A DNA stretch of 64,000 bases from Natronoarchaeum philippinense (GCF_900215575.1 NZ_OBEJ01000002.1:310001-374000), one strand, 5' to 3'; shown: positions 35,528 to 44,163, counted from the stretch's first letter. Program-made: numbers and translations. Notes: a model not told the origin generated them from the sequence alone.

Positions 35528-35846
35528 GGTTGTATCACCACGGGCGTTGCGTGGTTCAGCCGGCAGCCCGGCCACATTCCGTCCTGTCGAAGAGTCGGCA
35601 GGTGCCCGCTGGTGCCCGTGTCGTCCAGCGAGTTATCCGATTTTGGCCAGTTCGTCGCTTAAGGGCTTCGAAAGGGCTGCCGATGTCGACGTGCGATCGC
35701 AGGTATGCCGAGGCTGTAGCGGATAATCGGACCGTTACAAAGACGACCTTCGAGTGATCTGCCGGTATGTCACTGGCACGTAGCGCCGCCCGGCGGCGGC
35801 ACGTCGCGTCGAAACTGCGGTGCCAACCGCGAGCGAGTGATCGTCG
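35528..35846. promoter_or_regulatory. Intergenic region with a candidate L15e promoter
   Basis: No gene was seen in these 319 bases. Read leftward, CGAAGCCCTTAAGCGACGAA (35652-35671) looks like the BRE plus TATA arrangement of strongly expressed haloarchaeal genes and would give L15e a leader of about 100 bases. That leader is long for a haloarchaeon and could hold autoregulatory structure. Nothing tRNA-like was found. Confidence 0.4.
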
Positions 35847-36038
35847 ATGAGCGCGTTCCGCCTGACGCTCGTGCTCCAGCTCACCGGCGAGTTTCTCCAG
35901 TGGGCGATCCTGTTTGCCGCGCTGGCGATCGTGGCGGCCGCGCTCGGCGCTCGCGGCGTCGCCGGCGTATCGATGAACCTCGCGCGTGTCTTCGTGTTGC
36001 TCTTTGTGGTGCTGGCGATCATCTCGTTGTTGCTCTAA
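35847..36038 (+). CDS. DUF1328-type small membrane protein
   Basis: 63 residues, two membrane helices (about 18-37 and 46-62) joined by a short loop GARGVAGVSMNLAR. The pattern ALAIVAAALGARGVAG is characteristic of the DUF1328/YtjA family, whose function is unknown. It starts at ATG 35847 and ends about 115 bases before the fructose-1,6-bisphosphatase gene on the same strand. Confidence 0.8.
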   Translation: MSAFRLTLVLQLTGEFLQWAILFAALAIVAAALGARGVAGVSMNLARVFVLLFVVLAIISLLL

Positions 36039-36154
36039 TCGCTGCTCGAACGCGCGGAAACGTGCACGTCCACAAACTGTTAGTGATCGCGCGGAGTGGC
36101 TTCGGATATGAACGTACGACACCACCGAGCGGGGCGCTCCAGCGCGGAGGGCCG

Positions 36155-36994
36155 ATGAGCACCGTCGACGCCGTTGTCGACGCCGTGGTCGAGATCGCGC
36201 CCGATCTGCGGGCCGCGCTGGCGGAGACGCGCGGCACGAAAAGCGGTCGGAACCCCAGCGGCGACCAGCAGTCGGGCGCCGATCGCGCACTCGACGACCT
36301 GTTCTACGAGGCGCTGGCGGCGCTCGACGGCGTCGGCGAGTTCGCCAGCGAGGAACGCGACGGCGTCGAGGACGTGGGCGAGGGGTTCAGCGTGGCGATC
36401 GATCCGCTGGACGGCTCTTCGAACCTGCGCTCGAACACGACCGTCGGGGCGATTCTGGCCGTCTACGACGCCGACCTGCCCGCGTCGGGCGAGGACTTGC
36501 TCGCCGGGATGGTGCTGGTCTTTGGTCCGGCGACGACGCTGACCGTCGCCGCCGACGGCGAGGCGACCGAGCACGTGCTCGACGACGGCGAGATCGTCGA
36601 CTCGTCGCCGGTGTCGCTCACAGACGCCGAGGACGTTTGGGGGCTCGCGGGCGGCCCCGACGAGTGGTCAGACTCCGTCACCGCCTTTGCCGACGACCTC
36701 TACCACCGCGCGAAGCTCCGGTACACCGGCGCGATGGTCGCCGACGTTCAGCACCTGCTCGCTATCGGCGGCATCGTCGGCTATCCCGCCCAGCGCTCCC
36801 GTCCCGATGGCGTGCTCCGGCTGCAGTACGAATCGAACCCGGTCGCCTACCTCGTCGAGTGTGCCGGCGGCGCGGCCTCGACCGGCGATCAGCGTATCCT
36901 CGATGTCGAGCCGAGCGAGCTCCACGAACGAATCCCGACGTTCTTCGGGACCCAGTCGCTGATCGACGAGTTAGAGGAGCGAATCGGCGAGTGA
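36155..36994 (+). CDS. fbp: Fructose-1,6-bisphosphatase, class I
   Basis: 279 residues, start fixed by GGAGG (36146-36150) five bases before the ATG at 36155. The metal and phosphate site DPLDGSSN is at residues 83-90, with upstream acidic EFASEERDGVE and downstream RYTGAMVADVQHLLAIGGI and LQYESNPVAYLVECAGG. It removes the 1-phosphate of fructose-1,6-bisphosphate in gluconeogenesis. It converges with pfkB, the opposite-direction fructose gene, about 50 bases away. The length is slightly short for class I but all core motifs are present. Confidence 0.93.
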   Translation: MSTVDAVVDAVVEIAPDLRAALAETRGTKSGRNPSGDQQSGADRALDDLFYEALAALDGVGEFASEERDGVEDVGEGFSVAIDPLDGSSNLRSNTTVGAILAVYDADLPASGEDLLAGMVLVFGPATTLTVAADGEATEHVLDDGEIVDSSPVSLTDAEDVWGLAGGPDEWSDSVTAFADDLYHRAKLRYTGAMVADVQHLLAIGGIVGYPAQRSRPDGVLRLQYESNPVAYLVECAGGAASTGDQRILDVEPSELHERIPTFFGTQSLIDELEERIGE

Positions 36995-37046
36995 TACTGT
37001 CGGATCGGGCAGGCGAGGGACGGCTTCCACGCACAAACCGCACGTG

Positions 37047-37958
37047 CTAGCTGCCGTATTCGGTTAGCTCGACGCGGTCGGACGCCGCCGCCAACGCGTC
37101 GAACGACGGCACGTTCGTCCCCGGCTTGGCGACGACCCGCGAGGCGACGGCGACGCCGCGTCGTAGCGCCGCCCGCTCGTCGTTTCCGTCAACCAGTTCC
37201 GAGAGAATGCCGGCCAGCATCGCGTCGCCGGCGCCGACCGTGTCTGCGACCTCGACATCAAGCGCGTCCGCGTGAAGCCGAGCGTCACCCGCGAGCAACG
37301 CCCCGTCGGCGCCCAGCGAGGCGACGACGCGTTCGAACCCCTGTTCGTGCAGTTCGTCGGCGGCGGCGAGACAATCCTCGACCGACTCGACCGGTCGGTC
37401 CGTGGCGGCGGCGAGTTCCGCACGGTTTGGCTTGCACAGCGCGTACTCGGCGTCGAGTTGCTGGAGCGTCGCGCCGCCCACATCGACGACGGCATCCCAC
37501 TCGCCCGCCCCGGCCACCCGGTCGATGGCCTCGGGCCCGAGCCCCGGCGGGAGGCTCCCAGCGATCAGGACGATCTCGGGGTCGTGACGCGCGATGGTGT
37601 CGATCGAGTCCTCGACGACGGCGCCGTCGACAGCCGGGCCGTCGTGATTGATCTTGAACTCGCCGTCCTCAGAGAGAATGGTCGTGTTCAGTCGGGTGTG
37701 GCCCTCGATCTCGACGAGATCGTTCGGAATTCCTTCCGCGTCGAGCTCCGTCCGGATGTACTCACCGAGGAAGTCACCGACCAGACCGGTGGCGACCGTC
37801 TCGGTGCCCAGTCCGACGAGATACTGAGAGACGTTGATTCCCTTGCCACCGGCGTCGAACTGCGCCTCGTCGGTGCGCGCGACGGCGCCGGGCGCCGGCA
37901 TCGCGTCGACCTGAATCGTGTGATCGACCGCCGGGTTGAACGTCACCGTAACGATCAT
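37047..37958 (-). CDS. pfkB: 1-phosphofructokinase (PfkB family)
   Basis: 303 residues, beginning MIVTVTFNPAVDHTIQVD, the characteristic start of 1-phosphofructokinases. The substrate motif FDAGGKGINVSQYL and the catalytic TVGAGDAMLAG loop are intact. It phosphorylates the fructose-1-phosphate produced by the PTS encoded to the right. Its ATG directly follows the glpR stop (TGAATG), so the two genes are translationally coupled, as in Haloferax volcanii. Confidence 0.95.
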   Translation of the reverse strand: MIVTVTFNPAVDHTIQVDAMPAPGAVARTDEAQFDAGGKGINVSQYLVGLGTETVATGLVGDFLGEYIRTELDAEGIPNDLVEIEGHTRLNTTILSEDGEFKINHDGPAVDGAVVEDSIDTIARHDPEIVLIAGSLPPGLGPEAIDRVAGAGEWDAVVDVGGATLQQLDAEYALCKPNRAELAAATDRPVESVEDCLAAADELHEQGFERVVASLGADGALLAGDARLHADALDVEVADTVGAGDAMLAGILSELVDGNDERAALRRGVAVASRVVAKPGTNVPSFDALAAASDRVELTEYGS

Positions 37959-38720
37959 TCACTGCACCTCGACGACGGTGACATCGCTACTCTCGAACTG
38001 TTCTTCGAGGTCCGGCGGTACCGCCGTGTCGGTGACGAACACGTCGATGTCGTCGAGCGCGGCGAACCTGATGAAGCTCTGCTCGCCGAACTTCGACCCG
38101 TCGGCGACCAGTACGACGCGGTGGGAGTTCTCGATCATCAACTCTTTGACCCGCGCCTCGTCCTCGTTGGGCGTCATCAGCCCGCCGTCGGCGTCGATCG
38201 CGTTCGTCCCCAGAAAGAGCACGTCGAACGTCGTCCGCTCCATAAACCGCTCCGCGCTCGGGCCGACTAGCGCCCGCGTCGGACGGCGCAGCGACCCGCC
38301 CGTGAGCTTCACCTCGGTGCCGTCGTCGTCCAGCTCCATCGCCTGCAACGGCGAGTTGGTGACGGCCAGCACCGAGTCGTTGGCCGGGAGCTGTTTGGCG
38401 ACCTGCATGGTCGTCGATCCGGCGTCGAAAAACACCACCTGATTATCGTGGACCTCCTCGACGGCGCGCTCGGCGATGGCGACTTTGCCCTCCAGATTCT
38501 GGACTTCCTTCTGCCGGTAGGTCTGTTCTTGCCCGACGGAGGTCGCCGGCACCGCGCCCCCGTGCGAGCGCTCGATCAACTGCTTGTCGGCGAGTTCGTT
38601 CAGATCCCGGCGAATCGTCGCCTTCGAGCAGTCCATCTCGTCGGCGAGTTCCTCGACCGAGCAGCCGTCCCGGTCCGAAACCAACTCGACTATCTTTCGC
38701 TGGCGTGCTTCCGGTAGCAT
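37959..38720 (-). CDS. glpR: DeoR-family repressor GlpR
   Basis: 253 residues from the ATG at 38720 (MLPEARQRKIVELVSDRDGC). A longer in-frame extension to 38879 runs through the promoter and is not credible. The DeoR helix-turn-helix is CSVEELADEMDCSKATIRRD, and the C-terminal sugar-phosphate sensor has FFDAGSTTMQVAKQL and LFLGTNAIDADGG. In Haloferax volcanii the orthologue represses pfkB and kdgK on glycerol. A TATA (AGTTATACTG leftward, 38756-38765) precedes it. It is divergent from ptfC, so it may also see that promoter. Confidence 0.93.
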   Translation of the reverse strand: MLPEARQRKIVELVSDRDGCSVEELADEMDCSKATIRRDLNELADKQLIERSHGGAVPATSVGQEQTYRQKEVQNLEGKVAIAERAVEEVHDNQVVFFDAGSTTMQVAKQLPANDSVLAVTNSPLQAMELDDDGTEVKLTGGSLRRPTRALVGPSAERFMERTTFDVLFLGTNAIDADGGLMTPNEDEARVKELMIENSHRVVLVADGSKFGEQSFIRFAALDDIDVFVTDTAVPPDLEEQFESSDVTVVEVQ

Positions 38721-39083
38721 GAATCGTCCGTTCGTTCGACCGATTGTACGCCAGCAGTATAACTGTTTGTCACTTGTTGCGATTGAATCTGATTGAATAT
38801 AATTTGTAGTGGCGAAAATCCCCGGAGAATCCGGCGTATAGCTGACTGAGAACGTTGGAAACCGTGATAGAATGCACAATGTTGATCTACATGAGTCTCA
38901 GTACCGCGTGAACAGTTCACAAATTTTGCCAGTAGGCCGCGATATACAGCTGCAAACCCCGATGTGATTGACTCGCTCACCAGTTCGTGCACACAGATCC
39001 GTTCCGAGACGACAAAACAGTAGAAAACAATCACATCCGAAAATACTTTTGCATATGTAGCAGTACTATGGCACAGAGCGACA
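38721..39083. promoter_or_regulatory. Divergent glpR-pfkB / ptf operon control region
   Basis: A 363-base AT-rich region without a gene. Leftward, AGTTATACTG (38756-38765) is the probable glpR TATA. Rightward, ACAATCACATCCG (39027-39039) is followed after three bases by a TACTTTTGC TATA-like stretch, about 35 bases from the ptfC ATG; the same element and register occur at fba. An inverted copy, TCAATCACATCGG read leftward (38959-38971), lies further upstream. A CCGTTCGTTCGACC stretch (38728-38741) lies between the glpR TATA and its ATG and may be an operator. Confidence 0.6.
39027..39039 (+). promoter_or_regulatory. Shared fructose-regulon element, ptfC copy
   Basis: ACAATCACATCCG sits just upstream of the TATA-like stretch of the ptf operon, the usual position of a haloarchaeal activator site. 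It matches the fba copy at 43313 in 10 of 13 positions, including an unbroken ACAATCAC. GfcR, the known activator of fructose and glucose genes in Haloferax, is a candidate binder by function only. Confidence 0.55.
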
Positions 39084-40232
39084 ATGGCAACCAAAGATGA
39101 GGCAGAAAGCAGGCTTCGCTCGCACGTAACGTCGGTCAAAGAGGACCTCATGACGGGGGTCTCGTTCATGATCCCGTTCGTCACGATCGGCGGGATCTTC
39201 CTCGCCGTCGGGTTCATGGTGACCGAGATCCCCGGCTTCGCAGGAACGACTGAGACGGTGTTCGACACGCCCGGTTCGGCGGGCTGGTTCCTCGCACAGA
39301 TCGGCCTGCTCGGGCTCGATATAATGATCCCGATCCTCGGGGCGTACATCGCATACGCGATCGCAGACAAGCCCGGGCTCGCGCCGGGGTTCATTCTCGC
39401 GTACACAGTTCAACAGGTACCGATCATCGTCGAAGCAGGCGAGTTGGTCGGCATCGCCTCGGAGGGGGCCAGCGCGGGCTTCCTCGGCGCCATCGTCGCC
39501 GGTCTGCTCGCCGGCTACGTCGCCAAGTGGATCAAGGGCTGGAACGTTCCCTCCGCGATCCGCCCGATGATGCCCATTCTCGTGATTCCCGTGTTCACGA
39601 CTGCGCTGCTCGCGCCGATCATGATCTTCGTGCTCGGCGTGCCGATCGCGCTGGCCGACGCCGCACTGACCGAGACGCTGCAGGGGATGCAGGGATCGAA
39701 CGCGGTACTACTCGGTCTCGTTCTCGGAGCCATGATGGCCTTCGACATGGGTGGCCCCGTCAACAAGGTCGCGTACGTCTTCGGTACCGTGCTGGTCGCT
39801 GACGGCATCTACGGTCCGATGGCCGCCGTGATGATCGCCGGCATGACGCCGCCGCTGGGGCTGGCGCTGGCGAACTTCGTCGCCCCGCACAAGTTCGCGC
39901 CCGAGATGAAAGAAAACGCCGTCGCCGCCGTGCCGATGGGGCTCTCCTTTATTACCGAAGGGGCGATTCCCTACGCGGCTGCTGACCCCCTGCGCGTGAT
40001 TCCGAGCATCATGATCGGTAGCGCCGTCGCCGCCGGCACTGCGATGGGTCTGGGCGTCGGAATGCCCGCACCTCACGGTGGCATCTTCGTCATCTTCGTC
40101 GCCGAGAACGTCATCGGCTTCCTCGCGAGCATCGCACTGGGGACGCTGCTGACCGCGGGCATCGTCGCGCTACTCAAACCCGACCACGAGGACGCCGTCG
40201 CCGACGAACCGGAAGCAGGCGCCGCGGCCTGA
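39084..40232 (+). CDS. ptfC: PTS fructose transporter subunit IIC
   Basis: 382 residues with about nine or ten membrane helices. The fructose-family IIC motifs GVSFMIPFVTIGGIFLAVGF near the start, FDMGGPVNKVAYVFG in the middle and ITEGAIPYAAADPLRVIPS after it are all present. It is the membrane channel that brings fructose in while it is phosphorylated. IIA and IIB are separate genes downstream, as in Haloferax volcanii. An earlier ATG at 39069 is out of frame and ends at once. Confidence 0.95.
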   Translation: MATKDEAESRLRSHVTSVKEDLMTGVSFMIPFVTIGGIFLAVGFMVTEIPGFAGTTETVFDTPGSAGWFLAQIGLLGLDIMIPILGAYIAYAIADKPGLAPGFILAYTVQQVPIIVEAGELVGIASEGASAGFLGAIVAGLLAGYVAKWIKGWNVPSAIRPMMPILVIPVFTTALLAPIMIFVLGVPIALADAALTETLQGMQGSNAVLLGLVLGAMMAFDMGGPVNKVAYVFGTVLVADGIYGPMAAVMIAGMTPPLGLALANFVAPHKFAPEMKENAVAAVPMGLSFITEGAIPYAAADPLRVIPSIMIGSAVAAGTAMGLGVGMPAPHGGIFVIFVAENVIGFLASIALGTLLTAGIVALLKPDHEDAVADEPEAGAAA

Positions 40233-40255
40233 ACGGCACAGATCATCTAGCACAC

Positions 40256-40263
40256 CATATTTA
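40256..40263 (+). promoter_or_regulatory. Possible internal TATA before ptfA
   Basis: ATATTTAC lies 25-32 bases upstream of the ptfA ATG, in the 55-base gap that is the only sizeable break in the operon. It could allow separate expression of the soluble PTS proteins. Confidence 0.35.
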
Positions 40264-40287
40264 CCCCACCAATCCCACTATACGCCT

Positions 40288-40755
40288 ATGAGCTCTGACG
40301 CAGAACACACACCACTTACGACGGATTTGATCGCCCTAGAGGGCGCACCGGCCGATAAGCGCGGCGTGATCGAGTTCCTGCTCGGTCTGGCGGTCGATGC
40401 CGACCGCGTCACCGACCGCGAGCAGGCGCTCGACGACTTGCTCGCCCGCGAAGAGGAAGCGACCACCGGCGTCGGCATGGGGATCGGCATCCCCCACGCG
40501 AAAAGCGCGGCGGTCACGGCCCCGACGATCGCGTTCACGCGCGTTCCCGAAGGCATCGACTTCGACGCCATGGACGACGAGCCGGCGACGCTGATCTTCA
40601 TGTTGCTGGTCCCCGAGGAAGGCGGCGAAGAGCACCTCCAGATGCTCAGTTCGCTGTCGCGGTCGCTGATGCACGAGGAGACCCGCGAGGAACTCCACGA
40701 CGCCGAGTCGAAAGATCACGTCGAGTCGATCGTACTGGAGGCGGTCGAAGAATGA
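40288..40755 (+). CDS. ptfA: PTS fructose subunit IIA
   Basis: 155 residues, fructose/mannitol-type EIIA. The phosphorylated histidine is H70 in GIGIPHAKS, in the correct position after the ALDDLLAREE helix. It accepts phosphate from HPr and passes it to IIB. The last four bases overlap the start of ptsH (ATGA). Confidence 0.95.
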   Translation: MSSDAEHTPLTTDLIALEGAPADKRGVIEFLLGLAVDADRVTDREQALDDLLAREEEATTGVGMGIGIPHAKSAAVTAPTIAFTRVPEGIDFDAMDDEPATLIFMLLVPEEGGEEHLQMLSSLSRSLMHEETREELHDAESKDHVESIVLEAVEE

Positions 40756-41015
40756 TCGAGCGCACCGTCACGGTCGTCCCCGAGGACGGCCTCCACGCCC
40801 GACCCGCCTCGCAGTTCGTCGAGACCGCAAACGAGTACGACAGCGAGATCACCGCCGCCCCCGCCGGCGGCGACCCGGTCAACGCCGCGAGTATGCTCGC
40901 GGTGACCGGGCTGGGCGTGGCATCCGGCGAGGACGTCGTTCTCACCGCCGAGGGCCCCGACGAGGAGGAGGCCATCGCGGCGCTCGAAGATGTCCTGACG
41001 ACCCCGGAGGAGTGA
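40752..41015 (+). CDS. ptsH: PTS phosphocarrier protein HPr
   Basis: 87 residues. The active histidine is H15 in DGLHARPAS. The region around S47 (NAASMLAVTGL) corresponds to the regulatory serine region of bacterial HPr, but no HPr kinase gene is visible here, so its phosphorylation is uncertain. It carries phosphate from enzyme I to IIA. One base separates its stop from ptsI. Confidence 0.96.
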   Translation: MIERTVTVVPEDGLHARPASQFVETANEYDSEITAAPAGGDPVNAASMLAVTGLGVASGEDVVLTAEGPDEEEAIAALEDVLTTPEE

Positions 41016-41016
41016 G

Positions 41017-42705
41017 ATGAGCCAGACACTCGACGGCGTCGGCGCGACGCCGCTGTCGGGGCTCGGGACCGCGCTGTGGTACCGACCGGACGAGTTCCCG
41101 GATCCCGAAGACGTAGAGGCCGCCGATCCGGAGACCGAACACGAGCGCTTCGAGGAGGCCCGCGCGACCGCACGCGAAGAACTCGGAGCCGAGCGCGAGC
41201 GCACCGCCGAGCGCGTCGGCGAAGAGGAAGCCGCCGTGTTCGACGCGCACCTGCAGTTCCTCGACGACCCGCAGATCGTAGAGGGCGTCGAGGACGCGAT
41301 CGACGACGGCGCGGCCGCAGAGGCCGGCGTCGCCCGCGCCTTCGGCGACGCCATCGAGCAGTTCGAGGGGATGGAGGGGATGATGGCCGAGCGCGCCGAC
41401 GACATGCGCGACATCCGCGATCGGCTGCTCCGGATTCTCTCGGGCGGCGAGCGCGTCGACCTCGCGGAACTCCCCGAGGGAACCGTGTTGCTCGCCGAGC
41501 GACTGACCCCGAGCGACACGGCCCAGCTCGACCCCGAGCGCGTCGCCGGCTTCGCCACGATGACCGGCGGGCGCACCTCCCACGCCGCCATCTTCGCGCG
41601 CTCGCTCGGCATCCCGGCGGTCGTCGGCGCCGGCGACGCCCTTGCAGATATCGAGGAGGACGCCGACGTGGCTGTCGACGCTGAAAACGACGCCGTGATC
41701 CTCGACCCCGACGAGGCGACCCGCGAGCGCGTCAGTGCCGAGCGCGAGGTCGACGTGAAAGAGGAGCGCGTCGAGACGATCGACGGCCGCGAGATCGAGG
41801 TCGCCGCGAACCTCGGTACCACCGCCGAGATCGACGGCGCGAGCGCGCAGGGGGCTGACGGCGTCGGCCTCTATCGCACCGAGTTCCTCTTTCTCGATCG
41901 GGAGTCCCCGCCGGACGAGGACGAACAGGTCGACGCCTACGTCGAGGCACTGGACGCCTTCCCGGAAGGGCGGGTCGTCGTCCGTACCTTAGACGTTGGC
42001 GGCGACAAGCCCGTTCCCTACCTCGATCTTCCCGAGGAGGAGAACCCATTCTTGGGCAATCGCGGCATCCGACGGTCGCTGGCCGACGACGGGGACCTGT
42101 TCGAGACGCAACTGCGCGCGCTGCTTCGGGCCGCCGCCGAGGGCGCGGGCGAGCTGTCGGTGATGTTCCCGCTCGTGGCGACCGTCGAGGAACTCGACGA
42201 GGCGCTCGAACTGGTCGAGTCGGTCGCTGCCGATCTCGACGAGGACGGCATCGACCACGCGACGCCGGAACTCGGCGTGATGGTCGAGACCCCTGCCGCG
42301 GCGCTGATGGCCGACGAGTTCGCCGCGCGCGTGGACTTCCTCAGCATCGGGACGAACGACCTCGCCCAGTACGTCATGGCGTCTTCCCGCGAGAACGACG
42401 CCGTCTCTCATCTGCACGACCCGCGCCATCCGCCCGTGCTGCGCGCGATCGACCGATCCGTCGAGGCGGCCCACGACAACGACGCGTGGATCGGGATGTG
42501 CGGCGAGATGGCCGGTAACCCCGAACTCACGAAACTGCTCGTCGGCCTCGGCCTCGACGAGTTGAGCATGAGCGCCGTGACGATCCCGGACGTGAAAGCC
42601 GGCGTCGAAGCGATCGACACTGCCGACGCCCGCGACCTCGCCGACCGGGCGCTCGCGGCAAGCACTAAAGAGGACGTGGTCCGAATACTTAGCCAAGAAT
42701 CATGA
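41017..42705 (+). CDS. ptsI: PTS enzyme I (phosphoenolpyruvate-protein phosphotransferase)
   Basis: 562 residues. The N-terminal HPr-binding helices are followed by the swivelling phosphohistidine domain with H189 in GGRTSHAAIFARS. The PEP-binding barrel has GLYRTEFLFLDRE, GNRGIRRSL, SIGTNDLAQYVMASSREND and the catalytic C495 in GMCGEMAGN. It starts phosphate flow from PEP to HPr. The final four bases overlap ptfB. Confidence 0.96.
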   Translation: MSQTLDGVGATPLSGLGTALWYRPDEFPDPEDVEAADPETEHERFEEARATAREELGAERERTAERVGEEEAAVFDAHLQFLDDPQIVEGVEDAIDDGAAAEAGVARAFGDAIEQFEGMEGMMAERADDMRDIRDRLLRILSGGERVDLAELPEGTVLLAERLTPSDTAQLDPERVAGFATMTGGRTSHAAIFARSLGIPAVVGAGDALADIEEDADVAVDAENDAVILDPDEATRERVSAEREVDVKEERVETIDGREIEVAANLGTTAEIDGASAQGADGVGLYRTEFLFLDRESPPDEDEQVDAYVEALDAFPEGRVVVRTLDVGGDKPVPYLDLPEEENPFLGNRGIRRSLADDGDLFETQLRALLRAAAEGAGELSVMFPLVATVEELDEALELVESVAADLDEDGIDHATPELGVMVETPAAALMADEFAARVDFLSIGTNDLAQYVMASSRENDAVSHLHDPRHPPVLRAIDRSVEAAHDNDAWIGMCGEMAGNPELTKLLVGLGLDELSMSAVTIPDVKAGVEAIDTADARDLADRALAASTKEDVVRILSQES

Positions 42706-43202
42706 AATTCGTCGCAGTCACAGCCTGTCCGACCGGCATCGCACACAGCCAGATGGCCGCAGAGAATCTGGAAACCACCGCCGAAGAGCGCGGCCACGAC
42801 ATCCACGTCGAGGTACAGGGCGCGATGGGCACCGAAAACGAAATCCCCGACGACACACTCGCGGCGGCTGACGCCGTGATCATCGCCGCCGACACCTCGG
42901 TTCCGACCGATCGGTTCGACGGAAAGATCGTCGTCGACGGTCCCGTCAAGGACGCCGTCAACGACGCCGGCGGGATGATCGACGAGGCCGTCGAGCGCGC
43001 AGGTGGCGACGCCGACGCCTCCTCGGCGGACGAGGCGGCACAAGAGGCAGAAGCGCAAAGCGCTTCGAGCCCTCCTTCGCAAGCTCACGATGCCGCCGAT
43101 GCTGACGAGGCCGCCGACGCTTCGGCCACCGACTCCAGTAGCCAATCGTCGACGAGTTCCGACGGCGGCCTCCTCGCGCGACTCAAGAAACTGTTCTCCT
43201 GA
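42702..43202 (+). CDS. ptfB: PTS fructose subunit IIB with C-terminal extension
   Basis: 166 residues. The IIB core (residues 1-105) has the phosphorylated C9 in VTACPTGIAHSQMAAENLE and the VIIAADTSV strand. After it comes a low-complexity Ala/Asp/Ser-rich linker of about 45 residues and a terminal basic-amphipathic segment GGLLARLKKLFS. Single-domain IIB proteins usually end near 105, so the tail is extra. It could tether IIB to the membrane or to IIC. It is the last PTS gene of the operon. Confidence 0.94.
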   Translation: MKFVAVTACPTGIAHSQMAAENLETTAEERGHDIHVEVQGAMGTENEIPDDTLAAADAVIIAADTSVPTDRFDGKIVVDGPVKDAVNDAGGMIDEAVERAGGDADASSADEAAQEAEAQSASSPPSQAHDAADADEAADASATDSSSQSSTSSDGGLLARLKKLFS

Positions 43203-43249
43203 CCGTCGCTGCACCATTTCGCCGCTGTCGCACCGTACTTGCCGCTCAC

Positions 43250-43262
43250 GCACGTTTTTGAC
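43250..43262 (+). terminator. Possible ptf operon terminator
   Basis: A T5 run (43255-43259) occurs 50 bases past the ptfB stop, before the AT-rich fba promoter. No strong stem precedes it; archaeal termination often needs only a T-run. Confidence 0.3.
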
Positions 43263-43312
43263 CGCCGTCGCGGCCGAACGATATCGTAAATATTGTCCTA
43301 TATCGGTACAAA

Positions 43313-43325
43313 ACAATCACGTTCG
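43313..43325 (+). promoter_or_regulatory. Shared fructose-regulon element, fba copy
   Basis: ACAATCACGTTCG, followed after three bases by TATTTAGG as the probable TATA, 30 bases from the fba ATG. The spacing from motif to TATA matches the ptfC promoter. A reverse copy, GTGATTGT (43356-43363), lies immediately before the start codon and makes a wide inverted pair. Confidence 0.55.
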
Positions 43326-43365
43326 GTAGTATTTAGGAATCAGCAATCATTAGTTGTGATTGTCC

Positions 43366-44154
43366 ATGACCGAACATCGCAACGCTTCGATCGCCCGCGA
43401 CGGTAAGTCGATCATCCTCGCCCACGACCACGGCCTCGAACACGGCCCCGCCGCGTTCGAGGGCGTCGAGGACCGCCTCGATCCCGAGACCGTCTTCGAG
43501 ATGGCGACCCACGATGCCGTCACCGCGCTGGCCGTCCAGAAGGGGCTGGCCGAGCAGTACTACCCCTCTTACGACGATCAGGTGAACCTGCTGGCCAAGT
43601 GCAACGGCTCCAGCAGCCTCTGGATGGGCGAGCCGTACTCGCCCCAGACGTGGTCGGTCGAGTACGCCGCCGAGTTGGGCGCTGACGCCATCGGCTACAC
43701 CGTCTACCCCGGCACCAACACGGAACCTCAGATGTTCGAGGACTTCCAAGAAGTACAGGAGGCGGCCCGTGAGGAAGGACTACCCGTGGCGATGTGGTCG
43801 TACCCCCGCGGACAGGCGATCAAGGAACACCGCAAGCCCGAGACGATCGCTTACGCCACGCGGATCGGCCTCGAACTCGGCGCCGATCTGGTCAAGGTGA
43901 AATACCCCCGCAGCGGCGATGCGATGGCCCACGCCGTCGATGCCGCCGGCGCGGCCGACGTGGTTCTCAGCGGCGGCTCGAAGACCAGCGACTACGAGTT
44001 CCTTTCCACTGTGGAGACGGCGATGGACGCCGGCGCGAGCGGCCTCGCCGTCGGCCGCAACGTCTGGCAGCGCGACGACCCCGAAGGCATTCTCGACGCG
44101 CTCGAGCAGGTCGTCTTCGAAGAACGGTCGGCCGAAGACGCTCTCGATCAGTAG
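43366..44154 (+). CDS. fba: Fructose-bisphosphate aldolase, class I (DhnA family)
   Basis: 262 residues from the ATG at 43366; a TTG two codons earlier is less likely. The archaeal class I aldolase pattern is clear: ILAHDHGLEHGPAAFEG, then GADLVKVKYPRSGDAMAHAV, whose lysine is the Schiff-base candidate, and VVLSGGSKTSDYEFL. It cleaves fructose-1,6-bisphosphate after PfkB. It has its own promoter, 160 bases after ptfB, sharing the ptfC element, so it belongs to the same regulon but is separately transcribed. Confidence 0.93.
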   Translation: MTEHRNASIARDGKSIILAHDHGLEHGPAAFEGVEDRLDPETVFEMATHDAVTALAVQKGLAEQYYPSYDDQVNLLAKCNGSSSLWMGEPYSPQTWSVEYAAELGADAIGYTVYPGTNTEPQMFEDFQEVQEAAREEGLPVAMWSYPRGQAIKEHRKPETIAYATRIGLELGADLVKVKYPRSGDAMAHAVDAAGAADVVLSGGSKTSDYEFLSTVETAMDAGASGLAVGRNVWQRDDPEGILDALEQVVFEERSAEDALDQ

Positions 44155-44163
44155 CGCCTGTTC

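Noticed and set aside
38721-38879. 53-residue extension of GlpR
   Set aside because: The DeoR-family start is at 38720; the extension contains the TATA box and low-quality sequence.
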